A DNA stretch of 64,000 nt, from the NCBI GenBank assembly GCA_032719365.1, contig CM064872.1, forward strand, positions 20,119,572-20,183,571. Direction: 5' to 3'. Under the pieces are notes generated by a model that did not search any database, had not been told where the DNA came from, and was given only the letters and a program-made list of their open reading frames with translations. Both the position numbers and the translations under genes were made by a program. Source of the DNA: Prinsepia uniflora. Its lineage: Eukaryota; Streptophyta; Magnoliopsida; Rosales; Rosaceae. Of this stretch, positions 19,364 through 31,410 are shown one piece after another (positions within the stretch are counted from its first letter, which is position 1; each line of letters begins with the position of its first letter).

Positions 19364-21943
19364 TGATAGGACCCACTCCAATCCCACTAGGACCACCCGG
19401 GGATGTGTCCCGCTCCCGTCTCACAACGACTCTAAACATACCAAAAATACCCTTAACCACAACTAAGGTCTTTCGAATACAAAATACTAGCACAAATGTC
19501 AGGTTGCAAAAATAGTGCTCAACCTACCCAACTGGGTGTATAGGTGCACAACGAAATAATCTAAGCCTCGTACTCCGGATCCTCCTCTTCTACCTCGGTA
19601 CCACAACCTGGATGGGTCAATTCAAACAATAAAGAGTGAGTGGGTAAAAAATAAGCAAGTTTCCAAAACCAATTTGATAATATAATAATCATAAGGTTTT
19701 ACCCCTCAGTTTTCAAAACTTGCAAGCATTGAATCAAATATAAGTAATCATAACCGTATCATAAATCATAGAAACTTATAAATAACTGAATAGGGAAAAC
19801 CAATGTAATTGTGCACTGTAAAACCAAACCCCGGCATCCCTGATGCCTAATAATGTCATGGTCCTAAGGCTACGCGTGTCACTCAGGGTCTCAAATCCCG
19901 AGTAATCCTCTAGGTCCACCAGTGTCTGGTATCTCGGATTACTACCCGGGGTATAATCATAATGCCTTCCTGAGAGGGAGTAACCCCACGGGAGTTGACT
20001 CATCTCAGTTAGTGCCCCGTGACTACTCCAGGGTCCACCTAGGCCAACGACCCTCCCTAGAGGAGACAATAATAATAAGGCCGGAAATTACTACACAATA
20101 GTAGTATAGTTACCCTGCATTCCTCTGATAATCTCTAAAAATAGTCCGTATATAATCTAGACGGGTCTCATGCCCAAAACACCATAATATGTAATAAGCA
20201 TTATAATATAATACACACAATAGTCCCATCTCAATTATAAAGTGGAATAGTAAAAATAGTTATGTATGCAATCCTTATATAAATCAAAAATCCCACTCAC
20301 AGTCCAGTCCCGCCGCTAAACCGAATGTAAAAACCTATCTCGATGCTAACGTATAATCCCTGTCATGTCCAAAGTACACCTAAAGGTCACTATAAGTCCC
20401 TACATCTCAATCTCGAAACCCTAGAACAGAACCGGCCCGGGAAAACGTTTTGAACATGTTTCCCGAGGCATTAAACCCAAATTTGACCAACCTAACGATC
20501 TCCGATCGACACGAAACTACCGCCATTGAATTCGTATCGTCAAAACCTTGAAAATCATACCTATCCCGCCAAATATACTATTCACACACGCCCCCACACA
20601 CCTGGTCAATCATCTGTTGAACGCTGCTATAGTGATGATGACGTCACTACTGACATCATCACTGACAGGTGTCATGTGACATGTGTCACTCCCTGGTTGG
20701 TTGTTGGTCTGACATGATGACATCATGATGATATCAGCATGATGATGTCATCATCCCTGACATTCGGTCGGGTCCTACCGAAACCCTGCAACCAGGTCGC
20801 TGATGACCTGCAGCCTGACCAGATCAAAACTCCCGTTTTCGGCCACCATTTTTTACGGGGTTTGTGCCTACGTGTTCGGCTAAGTCCATTCTACAAGTTT
20901 GTGAACTCAAAAACCATTAAAACATCCTAGATTTATACCTTTGGTTCGAAAATCCACAACCTAGTTTTCGGCTCGTCTTCCCCGACGCCTCAGTCTACTT
21001 CCACCTTCGAAACCAGTCACTTCTAGCTCGTCACTGTCCCTAGAACATGACTCAAGACAAAGGAACGGTTCCTACATGTCAAAAACAAGGGCTTCAAAAA
21101 TGAAGAAAACATAGGTGTTCTCGGGTTTTCAGACCTACCACCACCGTGTCGCCGTCGTGGGTCCTCCCGTCCGCTTCTCAGGCGTTCAAGCCTCCTAATG
21201 GTCCTAGACTGGTGTTGGTTGGAGGTGTAGTCGCATGGGTTGAACGGTTTGAGTTTCGGGTCTGTTTGTTCTTCGTGGGTCTGGGTGTTTCACAGGGTTG
21301 CAATGCAGGGACGACGATGATGATGATAGACAGAAGATGAACATGATGTCTGCTGGTAAGGATGTAGTCGATCTGGTTGCTGGAGATGGAGTGGATGGAC
21401 GGTGAGTTTTTACTGAGTGAGGGGAAGGTTGTTCTTCACGGGGAAAATGAAATGGAGGGGAGAATAGATGGGGTCTGGGTTTATTGATCAAATGAATTAA
21501 ATGGAGGGTGCAGATGGAAATATGAGAGGGATATTGAAAGAAGATGAACGGTTGGGGAGTGTTGAGAGATATAAAACTTTAAACAATTCAACCAATGAGA
21601 CAAGATCCATGATTTAGGGAAAAAGAAACCGTGGGATGAGTGACACTTGTCACTCATCCAAGGGTCCAGATTTAATCAAGGGCTAATTCAGATTTCAATA
21701 TTTTAATATTATTTTAATTTAGTTCTCGGTTCTTAAATTTAATCAATTTTTCTCCCGTGACCATAATTTTCCCGTCGAACGTCCGTTTTCGACGTGTCGC
21801 CAGTCTACGGACTCGTGACGTCCCGATCTACGTCACAGTCGTTGGTCAAAGTCCATCCCTGGTCAAAAGTCAACTTTTCCTCCCTTATGGGCAAAATGGT
21901 AATTTGTAATAAAATATTATTTATGAAAGTTTGGGCCGTTACA
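19364..21943 (-). mobile_element. Minus-strand solo long LTR next to the Cassandra LTR
   Basis: The left end is TGATAGGACCCACTCC and the right end is GGGCCGTTACA. Length 2580 bp. Landmarks: AGAGTGAGTGGG near 19636, CCCACTCACAG near 20295, and a perfect hairpin at 21634-21659. The bases before it are TAAGT and after it CATGC, so it lacks a clean target duplication of its own. CATG does flank the Cassandra-plus-LTR pair (19045-19048 and 21944-21947). Confidence 0.75.
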
Positions 21944-24297
21944 CATGCACCAACCCCTCTTCTCTGTTTCATTTTTCCTAACCCGAAAACCTTCCCATAT
22001 TGTACAACGCACACACACATCCCCATCTTATCCTCCTTCTGTGGATTTGAGGGATTTAAGGTTGAAGGACTGAGACTAATGGAGGGGCTGACAACGGCAG
22101 CCACGACGGAGACTACGGCGGAGGTAAGAAAAACCGAAACCCGTTTTTGGTTCAAATTGGAAAACTTGGTTTTTGATGTTGTTGACCGTTTTTGTGGATT
22201 GGACGAGGTTCTAAGGAATCAGAAGAACTCAAAGGACCCATTTACGAGGGCAACGGGGGCTAGAGTAGACGGGAAACGGTGGAGGAATGTTACAGCTACT
22301 GTTCATTGTTCGAACAGGTTCGATTTAGCCCGTTTTTCCTCATTTTAATTAGGGGGAAACATTCCTGGGATTGAAACAAAAAGAATGGAAGAAGAATAGA
22401 GGAATTTGGGTTTGGATCGAAGGTTTTAGAACCGAGACAGGGTCGCGGGTCTGCGCTACTCGATTAAGGGAAATAGGTCGACCCGGATAAAGGACAGGGA
22501 TGATGACGTCATTGATGATGTCATCATGTCAGGTCTGACATGTCAGTTGACACGTGTCAGATGTTAGTGATGAAGTCATTGCTGACTTCAGCATTGCCTT
22601 TGACTGCCGACGTCGGTGTTATCTTTTAACCAGCCACATTTGACCCACGCATGGACATGCATTTTGAGGTAGAACCATGACCACTCTAAAGGTTTCAATG
22701 ATACAAATCAAATGGTGGTAGTTTCGAGTCGATCGGAGATCGTTAGGTTGGTCAAATTGAGGTTTAAAGCTTAGGGAAGCATGTAAGGGAGACGTTGATT
22801 TTTTCAGGAATGTTGGGGATTCTTTATTAGGACTTGTCTAGGTTGGTAGTAACCTTTGAGTATGTTTTGGATAGGTCCGGATCACCCAGCGAGGTTGGAT
22901 TAGCCCGGAGAGGCTTATTGCACGCATATCGAGGCACAGCTTGGACGGTCTGCGAGTGGATTTTGTTTTTATGAATAAGATACATCCATAAATGTTTTAT
23001 ATGTGTTTATGAACATGAGTTTAGATGCCATGAGTGCATGTGATTTCAATATGAATTGTTTGGCTTTTTTGGAGGAAAATGCGTTATTGCACATAGTTCG
23101 AGATTTTTGTTTTATATGATGTTTGGGCTTAAGCCGGGTGTACTATGTGCTTGTGTTTTATGTGATTCTGAAGGTTTCACAGAGAGGCGTGAAACTAACG
23201 AACTTATTTACGATTTTAGAGGATTTCACGGAGATGCGCGAAATCGAAATTCGGGCACGAGTCCTAGTTGAACGATTATTTAAAAGTGTTTTGGAAATGA
23301 GAAATGATTTTCAGATTTGGAAATATCTTTCGCCCGTAGGACCCAGTTGATTTGAGGTTTGACTTAGAGTATAATCAAACGTGAGATAAGTCGAGCTGTG
23401 AGTTAGTGATGAGTTTTACTAAAGATATTTCGGGCATGAGACCAAGTTGTGGATTTTATAGGATTCGAGGAATCCTGAGATATGAAGTGTCGTTGGACAC
23501 TAGTTTTCGGACTGTGACCCATTTGGTGATATTTCGGGTAAGTGGCCCTATGTATGATGATAACATTCAGGTTCGAGTCCCAGGTGTTACGGCGCTCGCC
23601 TCTGGACTGTGGATGTGTTCCTTCCGGAGAGGTCACGATGCACTTTCTGTTGTCGAATAGCCACTGGAGGCTCTGATACCAGATGAAGGCTCGACTTAGG
23701 AGTGCTGAGGCTATGCTCTGAGATCGATCGACAATGTGTTCGCGATGATCTAGAGACGGTCACGACGAGTGATGTGTTGACGGCGACATGCTAGGATTGT
23801 GAGTGGTCTTGAGCTATATGCACATGTGCTAGGATTATAATGATGACTGACATTGAGGATGAGATGTGTTCCCACATGTTCTATGATTTGGGCTAAAGTT
23901 CTGTATGTGTTTTCTGTTTGGGCTGAGACCCGAACTTGTTTTCTATGATCTGGTTTTTGGCTGAGACCCTACTGAAGTAATGGCTTTGATGGAGAAACAT
24001 TTTTCACTGTGTTTTGATTTGGGAAGCATTAGGTCTTGTTTCCGAGAAAGTATTTGAAATAACTATTTTATGATGCATGCATGTTTTTACGTGAAGGGTA
24101 TAAATGTCTTTCGATATAAATGATTTTAATAAACTGTTGTTTTGTTCACTCACAACTTTTATGGTTTTTAATAAACTGTAGAAGAGATCGAGACATCACA
24201 TGCCACTACCGATCATGGCGTACTCTGGATAACCCCGAGCGAGTGATGAGTTTATCCCTGGTTTGACACACGGTGTCAGACGAGAGCAGGCACATCC
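21944..24297 (+). mobile_element. Second retained segment of the plus-strand long LTR
   Basis: This continues the LTR begun at 18642. It includes a region rich in TGATGACGTCA-like words near 22500-22600, the family's TGCGAGTGGATT near 22961 and TTCACTCACAAC near 24143, a variable centre, and the block GGTTTGACACACGGTGTCAGAC near the LTR end. The 184-codon frame at 21794-22348 crosses the boundary between two LTRs and is not a gene. Confidence 0.7.
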
Positions 24298-26809
24298 TGT
24301 AATGACCCAGAAATTCGAAAAAGGAAAATTTGGAAAATTTGAAGGAAATGACGATTTTGCCCCTAGTTATAAGGGTTGAAAGTTGACTTTTTGATCGGGA
24401 CCTTATTTGGACTATCTGGAAGGAACGTTGGATAGGTCTCGGGACGCTGAATCCGTAGACAGACGACATGCGTCAATCGGAGTCCTAATGGAAAATTTAC
24501 GAGCCTGGAATTGTGAAGGGCATTTTGGTAATTATGTGCGTAAGGGTAAAATGGTAATTTAACTAGTCCTGGCTGATTCAGGTAATTTGGATGAGGATTA
24601 GTCACTTGGTGACACTTGTCACCATATTTAAAATATTAGTGGCTTTGTTTGAATGCCTAACAAGGACAACACAAAACCGCCCACCCTTCGTTCAAATCCA
24701 CCAAATTGATTGATCAATGAAGTCAAGTGTGAAACCTGAGACGGTGGGACGAATGTACAGAGAAAAATAAATGGGAATGAGAGGAGAAGAGAGGAAGAGA
24801 CACCCAGAGAAAACCCGAAGACCCAAACCCGTGAAACTTACACCTTTCGAAAATTCGAATTTAAACTTCTAGCTCGAGATGAATCAAATTGAGGTTCCAT
24901 TATGTTTTCTGTGATCATTTCGACCAAGACCAGATTAAAAATGAAGGCAATTGGGGTCGTTTTGCCTTAGAACAGAAAGGGGGAGAGCTTTAGATTTTCG
25001 AGCTTGAGTCGAGGAATTTGAGACATGGAATGATGAAATTGAACTTGGAAATATGCTTATGAGGGTCCAACGAAGCTTTTAGATGGATCAATTGAAGAAA
25101 ACTAAGTAGAATTGATGAAGTTCGATGAATGAACAGTGTTCAGTGTTCTTCGAATAATCGAGTTCGAGCTGATGGATTGAGGTAAGCTATAGTGTAATTG
25201 AATTCACATAACCTTAATTGGATCCATAAAGATGATAATGCACAATTAAATTGTAGGAATTGATGTCGAATTGATGGAGAATTAAACGGGTCACGTCGCG
25301 GATCGCAGGGATCCGTTTGCAGGGAATCGGGTGAAGATGGCGACACAGTAGCAGTCGCATGAGTTTCACATGCAGCCACTCACGGAGGCGCGTGAAGGCG
25401 CGTGGGTATGATTCCAGATGCAAGGTCATTATGACTTTTGTTCTATGCACTGTAACGAACATTTTAGAGTTGGTTTCGAGTTAATCGGACACAGTTTCGA
25501 TATTGTTTCGAGGGTCCGAAGGTTTATGTTATATTTTAAATTAATATTTAATTCCTGGAAAATTATGGGAAATTAGTATGATACTAATTAAGTCATTCAT
25601 AACCCTAAATGATGATTTTGGGCAGCAGTTGGGATTCCTAGCAAGTGTCGAAAATTACGGAAACGCGTGTAGCTCGGAAAGCGAGCAGTTTGGACGGTGT
25701 GTGAGTAGACGTTTGTTTTATAAACCATTATGCATGCATAGTTAAATGTTTTACATGATTAATTGCATAATTTGAATTACAATGATGTCCTGATGATGTG
25801 GCATGATTATTTGTGATTTAATGATTATTTTAATCGGTCTTTTGGGCACGTTTTACGAGAAATGTGCAAGTGGTATTTTGGGTTAGGCCCGAAGTCAAAA
25901 AGGTTTTCAAAAGGATATTTTGACTTAGTTGGTGAGTCAAGGATGATTTCTGGATTATTTTAATGTTTTCAAATGTAATTTTACGGATTTACGTGTAAAT
26001 GGCATTTGGGCTTGAGACGCTATCCGGAATGCTTTTGACTTGGTTTGAATTCATGGATATGATTGATATGTGTTTGTGGTATGGATTGTGTTTGTGATTG
26101 TGGATACTGGACCATGTTCTGGATGGTGCGAGTGCAGTTCCTAGACGTGACTCGGATGTTGCGTGAGTGTAGTTCCCGAGTATGTGGTACGTTTAGATGG
26201 TGCGTGTGCAGTTCCCATACATGACTGATATCACTCGGATGGTGCCTGAGTGCAGTTCCTGAGGTTGGCCTACGCGTAGTGCAGATGTAACTGTGTGATT
26301 ATTGGTGCACTTGTGAATAGTGCGGATTGATTGATTGATTGATTGTGCACGTGTGAGTGGTACTGTTTAATATTGGTTGTGATTACATACTGGTATTGAG
26401 TACGGGTTTTTGGTCTGTGTGGCCAGGTGATTATGTTTTCATATGTGTTGGCCTGTGAGCCTGGAGTTAATACTTGTTATGTCATTTGGCTGGAAAGCCG
26501 GTGATTGATATACATATGTTTTACCCTATGCATGCATGGTTTGATAAACTGGAGGGTAAATGAGGTATTTTGAAATGCGTTTTAAATGATATTATTTTTT
26601 TCCACTCACACCTTTTTTTGTTTTGATGACCCTCCCAGTCGTGACACGACGTTCGGGGTTGAGCGAGAGGCGGAGGCATGAGTGGAAATCAATGTAGTTA
26701 TCCCTTGTCTGACAGGTGCTGAAGGGTAGTTTCGGGACTTTAGTTGACTTGTCAGACTGCAGCAGAATCGGGCATGGTTATCAAAGTCCAGTTGGGACAG
26801 GTCTTGTCA
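24298..26809 (+). mobile_element. Solo long LTR inserted in the end of the plus-strand LTR
   Basis: The left end is TGTAATGACCCAGAAATT, the right end GGGACAGGTCTTGTCA. A perfect 5-bp target duplication CATCC lies at 24293-24297 and 26810-26814. Length 2512 bp. Landmarks: GTGTGTGAGTAGAC near 25697, ATGCATGCAT near 25732, ATGCATGCAT near 26527, CCACTCACACC near 26602. It resembles the LTR at 55841-58435 in its first 60 bp more than its immediate neighbours. Confidence 0.93.
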
Positions 26810-26850
26810 CATCCCACGATAATCCAGGGGGATTTGGATGGGTCTTGTCA

Positions 26851-28739
26851 TCAGTGGGCCCTGAAAACTCACACACATGTTCCAGCACACCCCTAACCTC
26901 AATCAGCGTATACCAAGGGGAACTGAATTCAGGACTAACCTGTTGTATACCAGGCCTGAGAACGCTCTAACTATTGAGCCAAGTTGTAACAACAAAAAAC
27001 AACTTTATGCACCCGTTAACATCATACACCGCAACGACGATTACCAACCCCCTCTGGCATTCGACGTCGGGAACTTAATCATAAAATCAGTATAAGTGAT
27101 TAGCTCTAAAGATACTGCCCAAACGATCGCCATGTATTCCTGCACATATGATAGGATATCAGTACGTCCATCGGCATTTACCTGATTCACTATGTGACCG
27201 TCGACAATTGCATGACACATGTCTCCAATGGGTGTCAGGGACAATAAATATTTGGGAAAGGATTATTACTTCAATTTCCCATTGAATTTGAAAATGAATC
27301 TCAGTTTATCCCTCAAATGTTTTTGGTGAAAACCAAGGTATCCCTCGCAAGTAGGCAAGAACTTAACCACGAGCCGCATAGGACGCCGATACAGGGGATC
27401 ACTTCCTAATGTTGGCTACTTTATTGACAAGGCTCAAATCGAGATCGTACTTAAGGGGAACAAGGTCATTTCCACTTGAACCACCAATCATTGGTATCCC
27501 TCAAAATTTTTTAGATGACGTTAAAACATTCTCATGTGGCACCTACATGGAAACCATCTTTATTGATGGAAATTGGGTATATTCGAGGTCAGATTGGCTA
27601 GAGAATTCAAACAAATTTTGAAGAAAATAGGGTTTTGGCATTTCAATGGTAATAATTGACGCTTATTTAAAACCTAACCTCATTAAGAAGCTAAGGGGGT
27701 TGAGAGAGATAGGTCGAAATTTTGGAGAAGATAAAGCAATTTAGAGGGATAAGTCTAGGTATGATGGATAGTGAATAAGATAAGGTGAAATTTTGTTTTT
27801 GTGGGAAGAAGTGTGTGATTCAGACTCCTTAAACTTCAAATCCAAGTAGGTGGTTCCAGCAGTGTCCAGATTCTCGGGTAAGGATCGTTATTTGTTGGTT
27901 GTAGCTGATTTTGCAATATCAGTGGAGTTTGGGTATTATTTTGGGTAAATTTTGATTCTTGTATGTTGATCTACACATGAGGTTGAAAAATGATGTGGAT
28001 TTTTTTGTAGTGATTTGATCCCAATATGTGCAATAGATCTAAAGTAAGTGTTTCGAGTTTGTTGTAGAAGATAGGAAGAATGGAAGAAGAACGGGACAAA
28101 GAGTGAGCTATTCTGGAAGAAGAAGTCAAGAAAGAGAAAAAATGGCTAAAAAGTTGAAGAAAGTTATTCTGTTATCTTGGGTTTTGATTGTTTGGATTAT
28201 ATTCAAACAAGGGTAACTAGGCGACACAGTTGTGTGCACGAAGGTTTATAGTTGATGTAGAAGAAATGTTAGATTATAATGTTTCCATTCAAATGGTTGT
28301 TTCAAGGATTTGGTTGTTTGAATGTCTTTGGTTGTTTCAACGATCTGGTTGTTTCTAGTGTATAAGAACTTATGGAAGTTGTATGGAAATTGGTAGTCTT
28401 TGATGTTTTCTTTTGAGTCTAGTTGGATTGGTCTAATGGACAGATTTTCAATGTGACTACTAATTTTAATCTCAAAACACCCCTCAAACTTGTATTTGGT
28501 GTTTCCATTTTATTTCTTTTGGGGATAACGAATCTATTTTCTATACACATTGAATGATCAATTTCATCAAATCCAACTAAAATAATCAATTTCAGCAATT
28601 CCAACTAAAACGATCAATTCCAACATTAGATTGCAGTACATTGATCAATTCCAACAACAAAAAAGGCAACATTACATTGCAAAACACTAATCAATTCCAA
28701 AAAGCCTTTCAAAAATGCTTAACATCAATTCCACATCTA
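26851..28739. other. Older non-LTR sequence, no gene recognised
   Basis: This 1.9 kb lies downstream of the zinc-knuckle gene on the minus strand. It has two unrecognised frames: minus 27041-27244 (67 codons) and plus 27409-27621 (70 codons). 28260-28400 has repeated GGTTGTTTCAA-type words. I see no LTR edge and no terminal inverted repeat that I can support. Confidence 0.35.
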
Positions 28740-29021
28740 TCACTTAGTTTTCTTTTTTCTTTGCAAAGGACTTGAATCTTTGCTTTCGAGCTGGATTCGC
28801 TTGGACACTCTCTTCTCCACCTTCATTTGGATGTGAATGTTGGGTGGGTTGTGTACTTTGTGAATATTTTTGTGTGGTTTACTAGCTTGAGGTTTTGTAC
28901 TCCCTTCTCCACCTACAACTCCATCTACATATTGGCCTCTTTGAGTAGTAGGTATATCCTGAGCTTGAGAAGAGCCAATTTGGGGTTGATTGTTTGTTGA
29001 AGCATGTTGAAACTTTTGAAC
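28740..29021 (-). CDS. Last exon of a zinc-knuckle gene, possibly MULE-like
   Basis: A 93-residue open tail runs from an acceptor (GTGAAATTAG, minus strand, at 29022) to a TGA at 28740-28742. It is rich in Gln, Ser and Thr, with a basic C-terminus ending QRKKKTK. It has no stop or frameshift. Phase 0 at its acceptor matches phase 0 at the donor of the upstream exon. The composition is like the C-terminal tails of plant Mutator-like transposases, but there is no diagnostic domain in this exon. The upstream catalytic part lies outside the window. Confidence 0.45.
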   Translation of the reverse strand, partial: VQKFQHASTNNQPQIGSSQAQDIPTTQRGQYVDGVVGGEGSTKPQASKPHKNIHKVHNPPNIHIQMKVEKRVSKRIQLESKDSSPLQRKKKTK

Positions 29022-29641
29022 CTAATTTCACAAAAGAGTAAGCATTCACATTGACCACATAACAACATAACATACCAGAATCTATCCTAAATAGCATAAT
29101 ACAAGAATCTATCCTAAATAGTAGAATACCATAAGCTGCCATAAACAATAGAATATGCCTAGAACCTAATTTCACATAAGATTAATCATTTAGGTTTCAA
29201 TACCAAAAATAATAGCAGAATACCAAAATCTTCTCATAACACCAGAAAATGCCTATAACCTAGTTTCACATAAAAGTAATCATTCAGGTTTTAATACAAT
29301 CAATAACAGCAGAATACTAGAATTTGCCCATAAGACTTGAAAATGCCTAAATTCTAAATAGAAGAATATATTAAGAACATAAATAGTAGAATATGTCCAG
29401 AACCTAAATAGTAGAATATACCAAGAACCTAAACACCAAAAAATGCCTAGAACCTAAACAACATAATATACCAAGAACCTAAACCAGAATATGTCCAGTG
29501 CCTAAATAGAAAAATATACCAAACACCTAAATAGCAAAACATGTCTAGAAACTAATTTCACACACTAGTAAACATTCAATACCAACAATAATAACAGATT
29601 TCAATAGTATGGAGAATGAAAAAAAAAACAATACAACTCAC
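29022..29641 (-). other. Probable intron with diverged short repeats
   Basis: On the minus strand it starts GTGAGT directly after CTT at 29642 and ends ATTAG at 29022, in phase with both exons. Its body is made of diverged 25-30 bp words such as CCAAGAACCTAAATAG and TAGAATATACC on the plus strand, which look like a decayed tandem array. Confidence 0.5.
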
Positions 29642-29748
29642 AAGATTCTTGTTAGGATGCTTATGATCCTTCTATCTTACATGAACCTCCATCATACGTT
29701 TAAACTGGGCCTTTTTGATAGGATCCATAGCTTTTGTGCATTTGTTTC
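29642..29748 (-). pseudogene. Zinc-knuckle exon, left half
   Basis: The minus-strand frame reads KCTKAMDPIKKAQFKRMMEV, then meets an in-frame TAG near 29672, then continues to a good donor site. The right half of the exon lies at 59664-59689, on the other side of a 30-kb nested insertion. The stop is a possible CAG-to-TAG change and may postdate inactivation by the insertion. Confidence 0.5.
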
Positions 29749-31007
29749 TAACACGACCCGCCCCGTAATCCCCGTAGATTAGCAGGGAAGGTCGTGCTCC
29801 CGTCCAATACGACCTTATAAAATGACCTTATTACCCTCGATAGTAAAATAAACATCCTAACTACGTGTCAGACCAGGGATAGCGCCCTATAATTACCAGA
29901 CTTACCGTGATGCCTCAACCTTCCTGCAGCCTGCGTCCGCAACAAACTTGGAGGGTGCCAAAACCAAAAGCAAAGTGTGAGTGGACAGAAACAAAACGCT
30001 GGAAATACATTTTTAACCCTCCGTTTTAGAAAACATGCATGCATAACCGAGAAAACATTATTTTCAAATAATAGCATAGTTTCTATATAAACCCTGGTTC
30101 CAAACCAAAACCACATAAATATAAAAAGCCCTCAGGCCCACATGCTAATGAAATCATCGGTTCTAAGCCGATTTGAAAACCTTTACACATAATCATTAAG
30201 TAAACCACAAATCAAAGTACATGCCAAACATGGTCTAGCTGACCCATCTAGCTCAATTTCAAACCTCATCATGTTGGTCCAACTAGCATCCCATATGCAC
30301 TACCCGTAGGAGAGTAAGAAATCTACAGGGTCCAACCCCATCGGTACGTGTGGGTTCTACCCCGTTTACATCTGAGTCCGTCTCTGGAAATCTACGGAGC
30401 CCAACTCCAGATATGGCGATCCAATCGCCTGAGGTTAACTAATCCAGCATACAAAATCTAAACCGAAACATAATTTAGTACATGGCAACAACCCAAAATA
30501 GTTGTCATACGGGCGCCAGCCCAAAACACGATTTTCCAAAAACCAACATATTTCAATATCCAGAAATATAATCATAAAACATTTTAAATCTAACATTTAT
30601 CCACCAATTGAAATCATAGTTATAATCACAACTAATCATATCATAAAGCCAGTAAAAACATATAAATATGCATGCATCAGAGTTAAGAAAGAAATTGTCT
30701 ACTCACACTACCACAGCGCTCTCAAACCATGAGTCGTAAGTTAATTCACAGCCTCCGAGACATCCGGGCCTGTTCAAAACATACCCAAGGTTCACTATCA
30801 ATCTATATAAGTCCATATGTAAAACCCCCAAAAATCCCATAATCGAGAACATGTCCCCAACACGCTTCTCGAGGGGAAAAACCTTCATATGATCTATCAA
30901 ATGATCTCCGATTGACCTGAAAACACCATCATTAGTTTAGAATGGCAAAACTTTTCGAACAAGATCGGTTTGCCCTTGAAATACAAGCCCACATGCGCCA
31001 GTTAAAG

Positions 31008-31339
31008 TGTAAGACCCATGTCCTAGAGGGAACAGTGAACGATCCCACATTCCTGCTAGGGGAGAATGGTTTAGGAGGGGAATGGTGGTATGCCTTAAAG
31101 GTGTAGGCACACACCTATCTAGCATGAGGCCTTTTGGGAGCTCATTCGATTTGGGTTCGGTTGGAACTCCAAAGTTAAGCGAGTTGAGGCTGGTGCAATT
31201 CCATGATGGGTGACCCCCTAGGAAGTTGTACCGTGAGCTCCTGAAAACAAAACCGTGAGGGCAAGGGCAAGGAGTCCCAAAGCGGACAATATCGTGCTAA
31301 ATGAGTCGGGTCCTGACCGAGGAGGGTTGGGTCCTGACA
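31008..31339 (+). mobile_element. Cassandra 5' LTR
   Basis: It runs from TGTAAGACCCATGTCC to GGGTTGGGTCCTGACA. The 5S-like block at 31171-31229 keeps AAAGTTAAGC and GATGGGTGACC, the internal promoter elements for RNA polymerase III in 5S genes. Roughly 5-7 per cent of sites differ from the 3' LTR by eye. Confidence 0.9.
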
Positions 31340-31342
31340 TAA

Positions 31343-31360
31343 TGGTATCAGAGCCATACC
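31343..31360 (+). promoter_or_regulatory. Cassandra primer-binding site
   Basis: TGGTATCAGAGCCATACC begins three bases after the 5' LTR and is the standard complement to the 3' end of plant initiator tRNA-Met. Confidence 0.92.
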
Positions 31361-31396
31361 CCGACCAGGAAGTGTGCCAGCGAGGACGCTGGGCCC

Positions 31397-31410
31397 TAAG
31401 GGGGGTGGAT
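31397..31410 (+). promoter_or_regulatory. Cassandra polypurine tract
   Basis: The purine run AAGGGGGGTGGAT lies directly before the 3' LTR start. Confidence 0.85.

Larger units (their letters stand above)
18642..26850 (+). mobile_element. Plus-strand long LTR carrying three younger insertions
   Basis: It starts TGTAACGACCCATCCC and, after the nested insertions are skipped, ends GGATGGGTCTTGTCA at 26850. Retained pieces are 18642-19048, 21944-24297 and 26815-26850, about 2.8 kb in total, a normal length for the family. Continuity across the first insertion is supported by alignment by eye with the minus-strand LTR around 36450-36545. Flanking pentamers TCATG and TCAGT agree at only three positions, so the target duplication is not secure. 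Confidence 0.75.

Noticed and set aside
21794..22348. 184-codon open frame on the plus strand
   Set aside because: It crosses the junction between two different LTRs at 21943/21944 and has no recognised motif.
26997..27621. Possible gene fragments on both strands
   Set aside because: Two frames of about 70 codons without recognisable motif, splice signals or flanking support. Left as unassigned sequence.
31171..31229. 5S rRNA gene
   Set aside because: Only part of a 5S gene is matched, and it sits inside an LTR with partner LTR, PBS, polypurine tract and target duplication. It is Cassandra.
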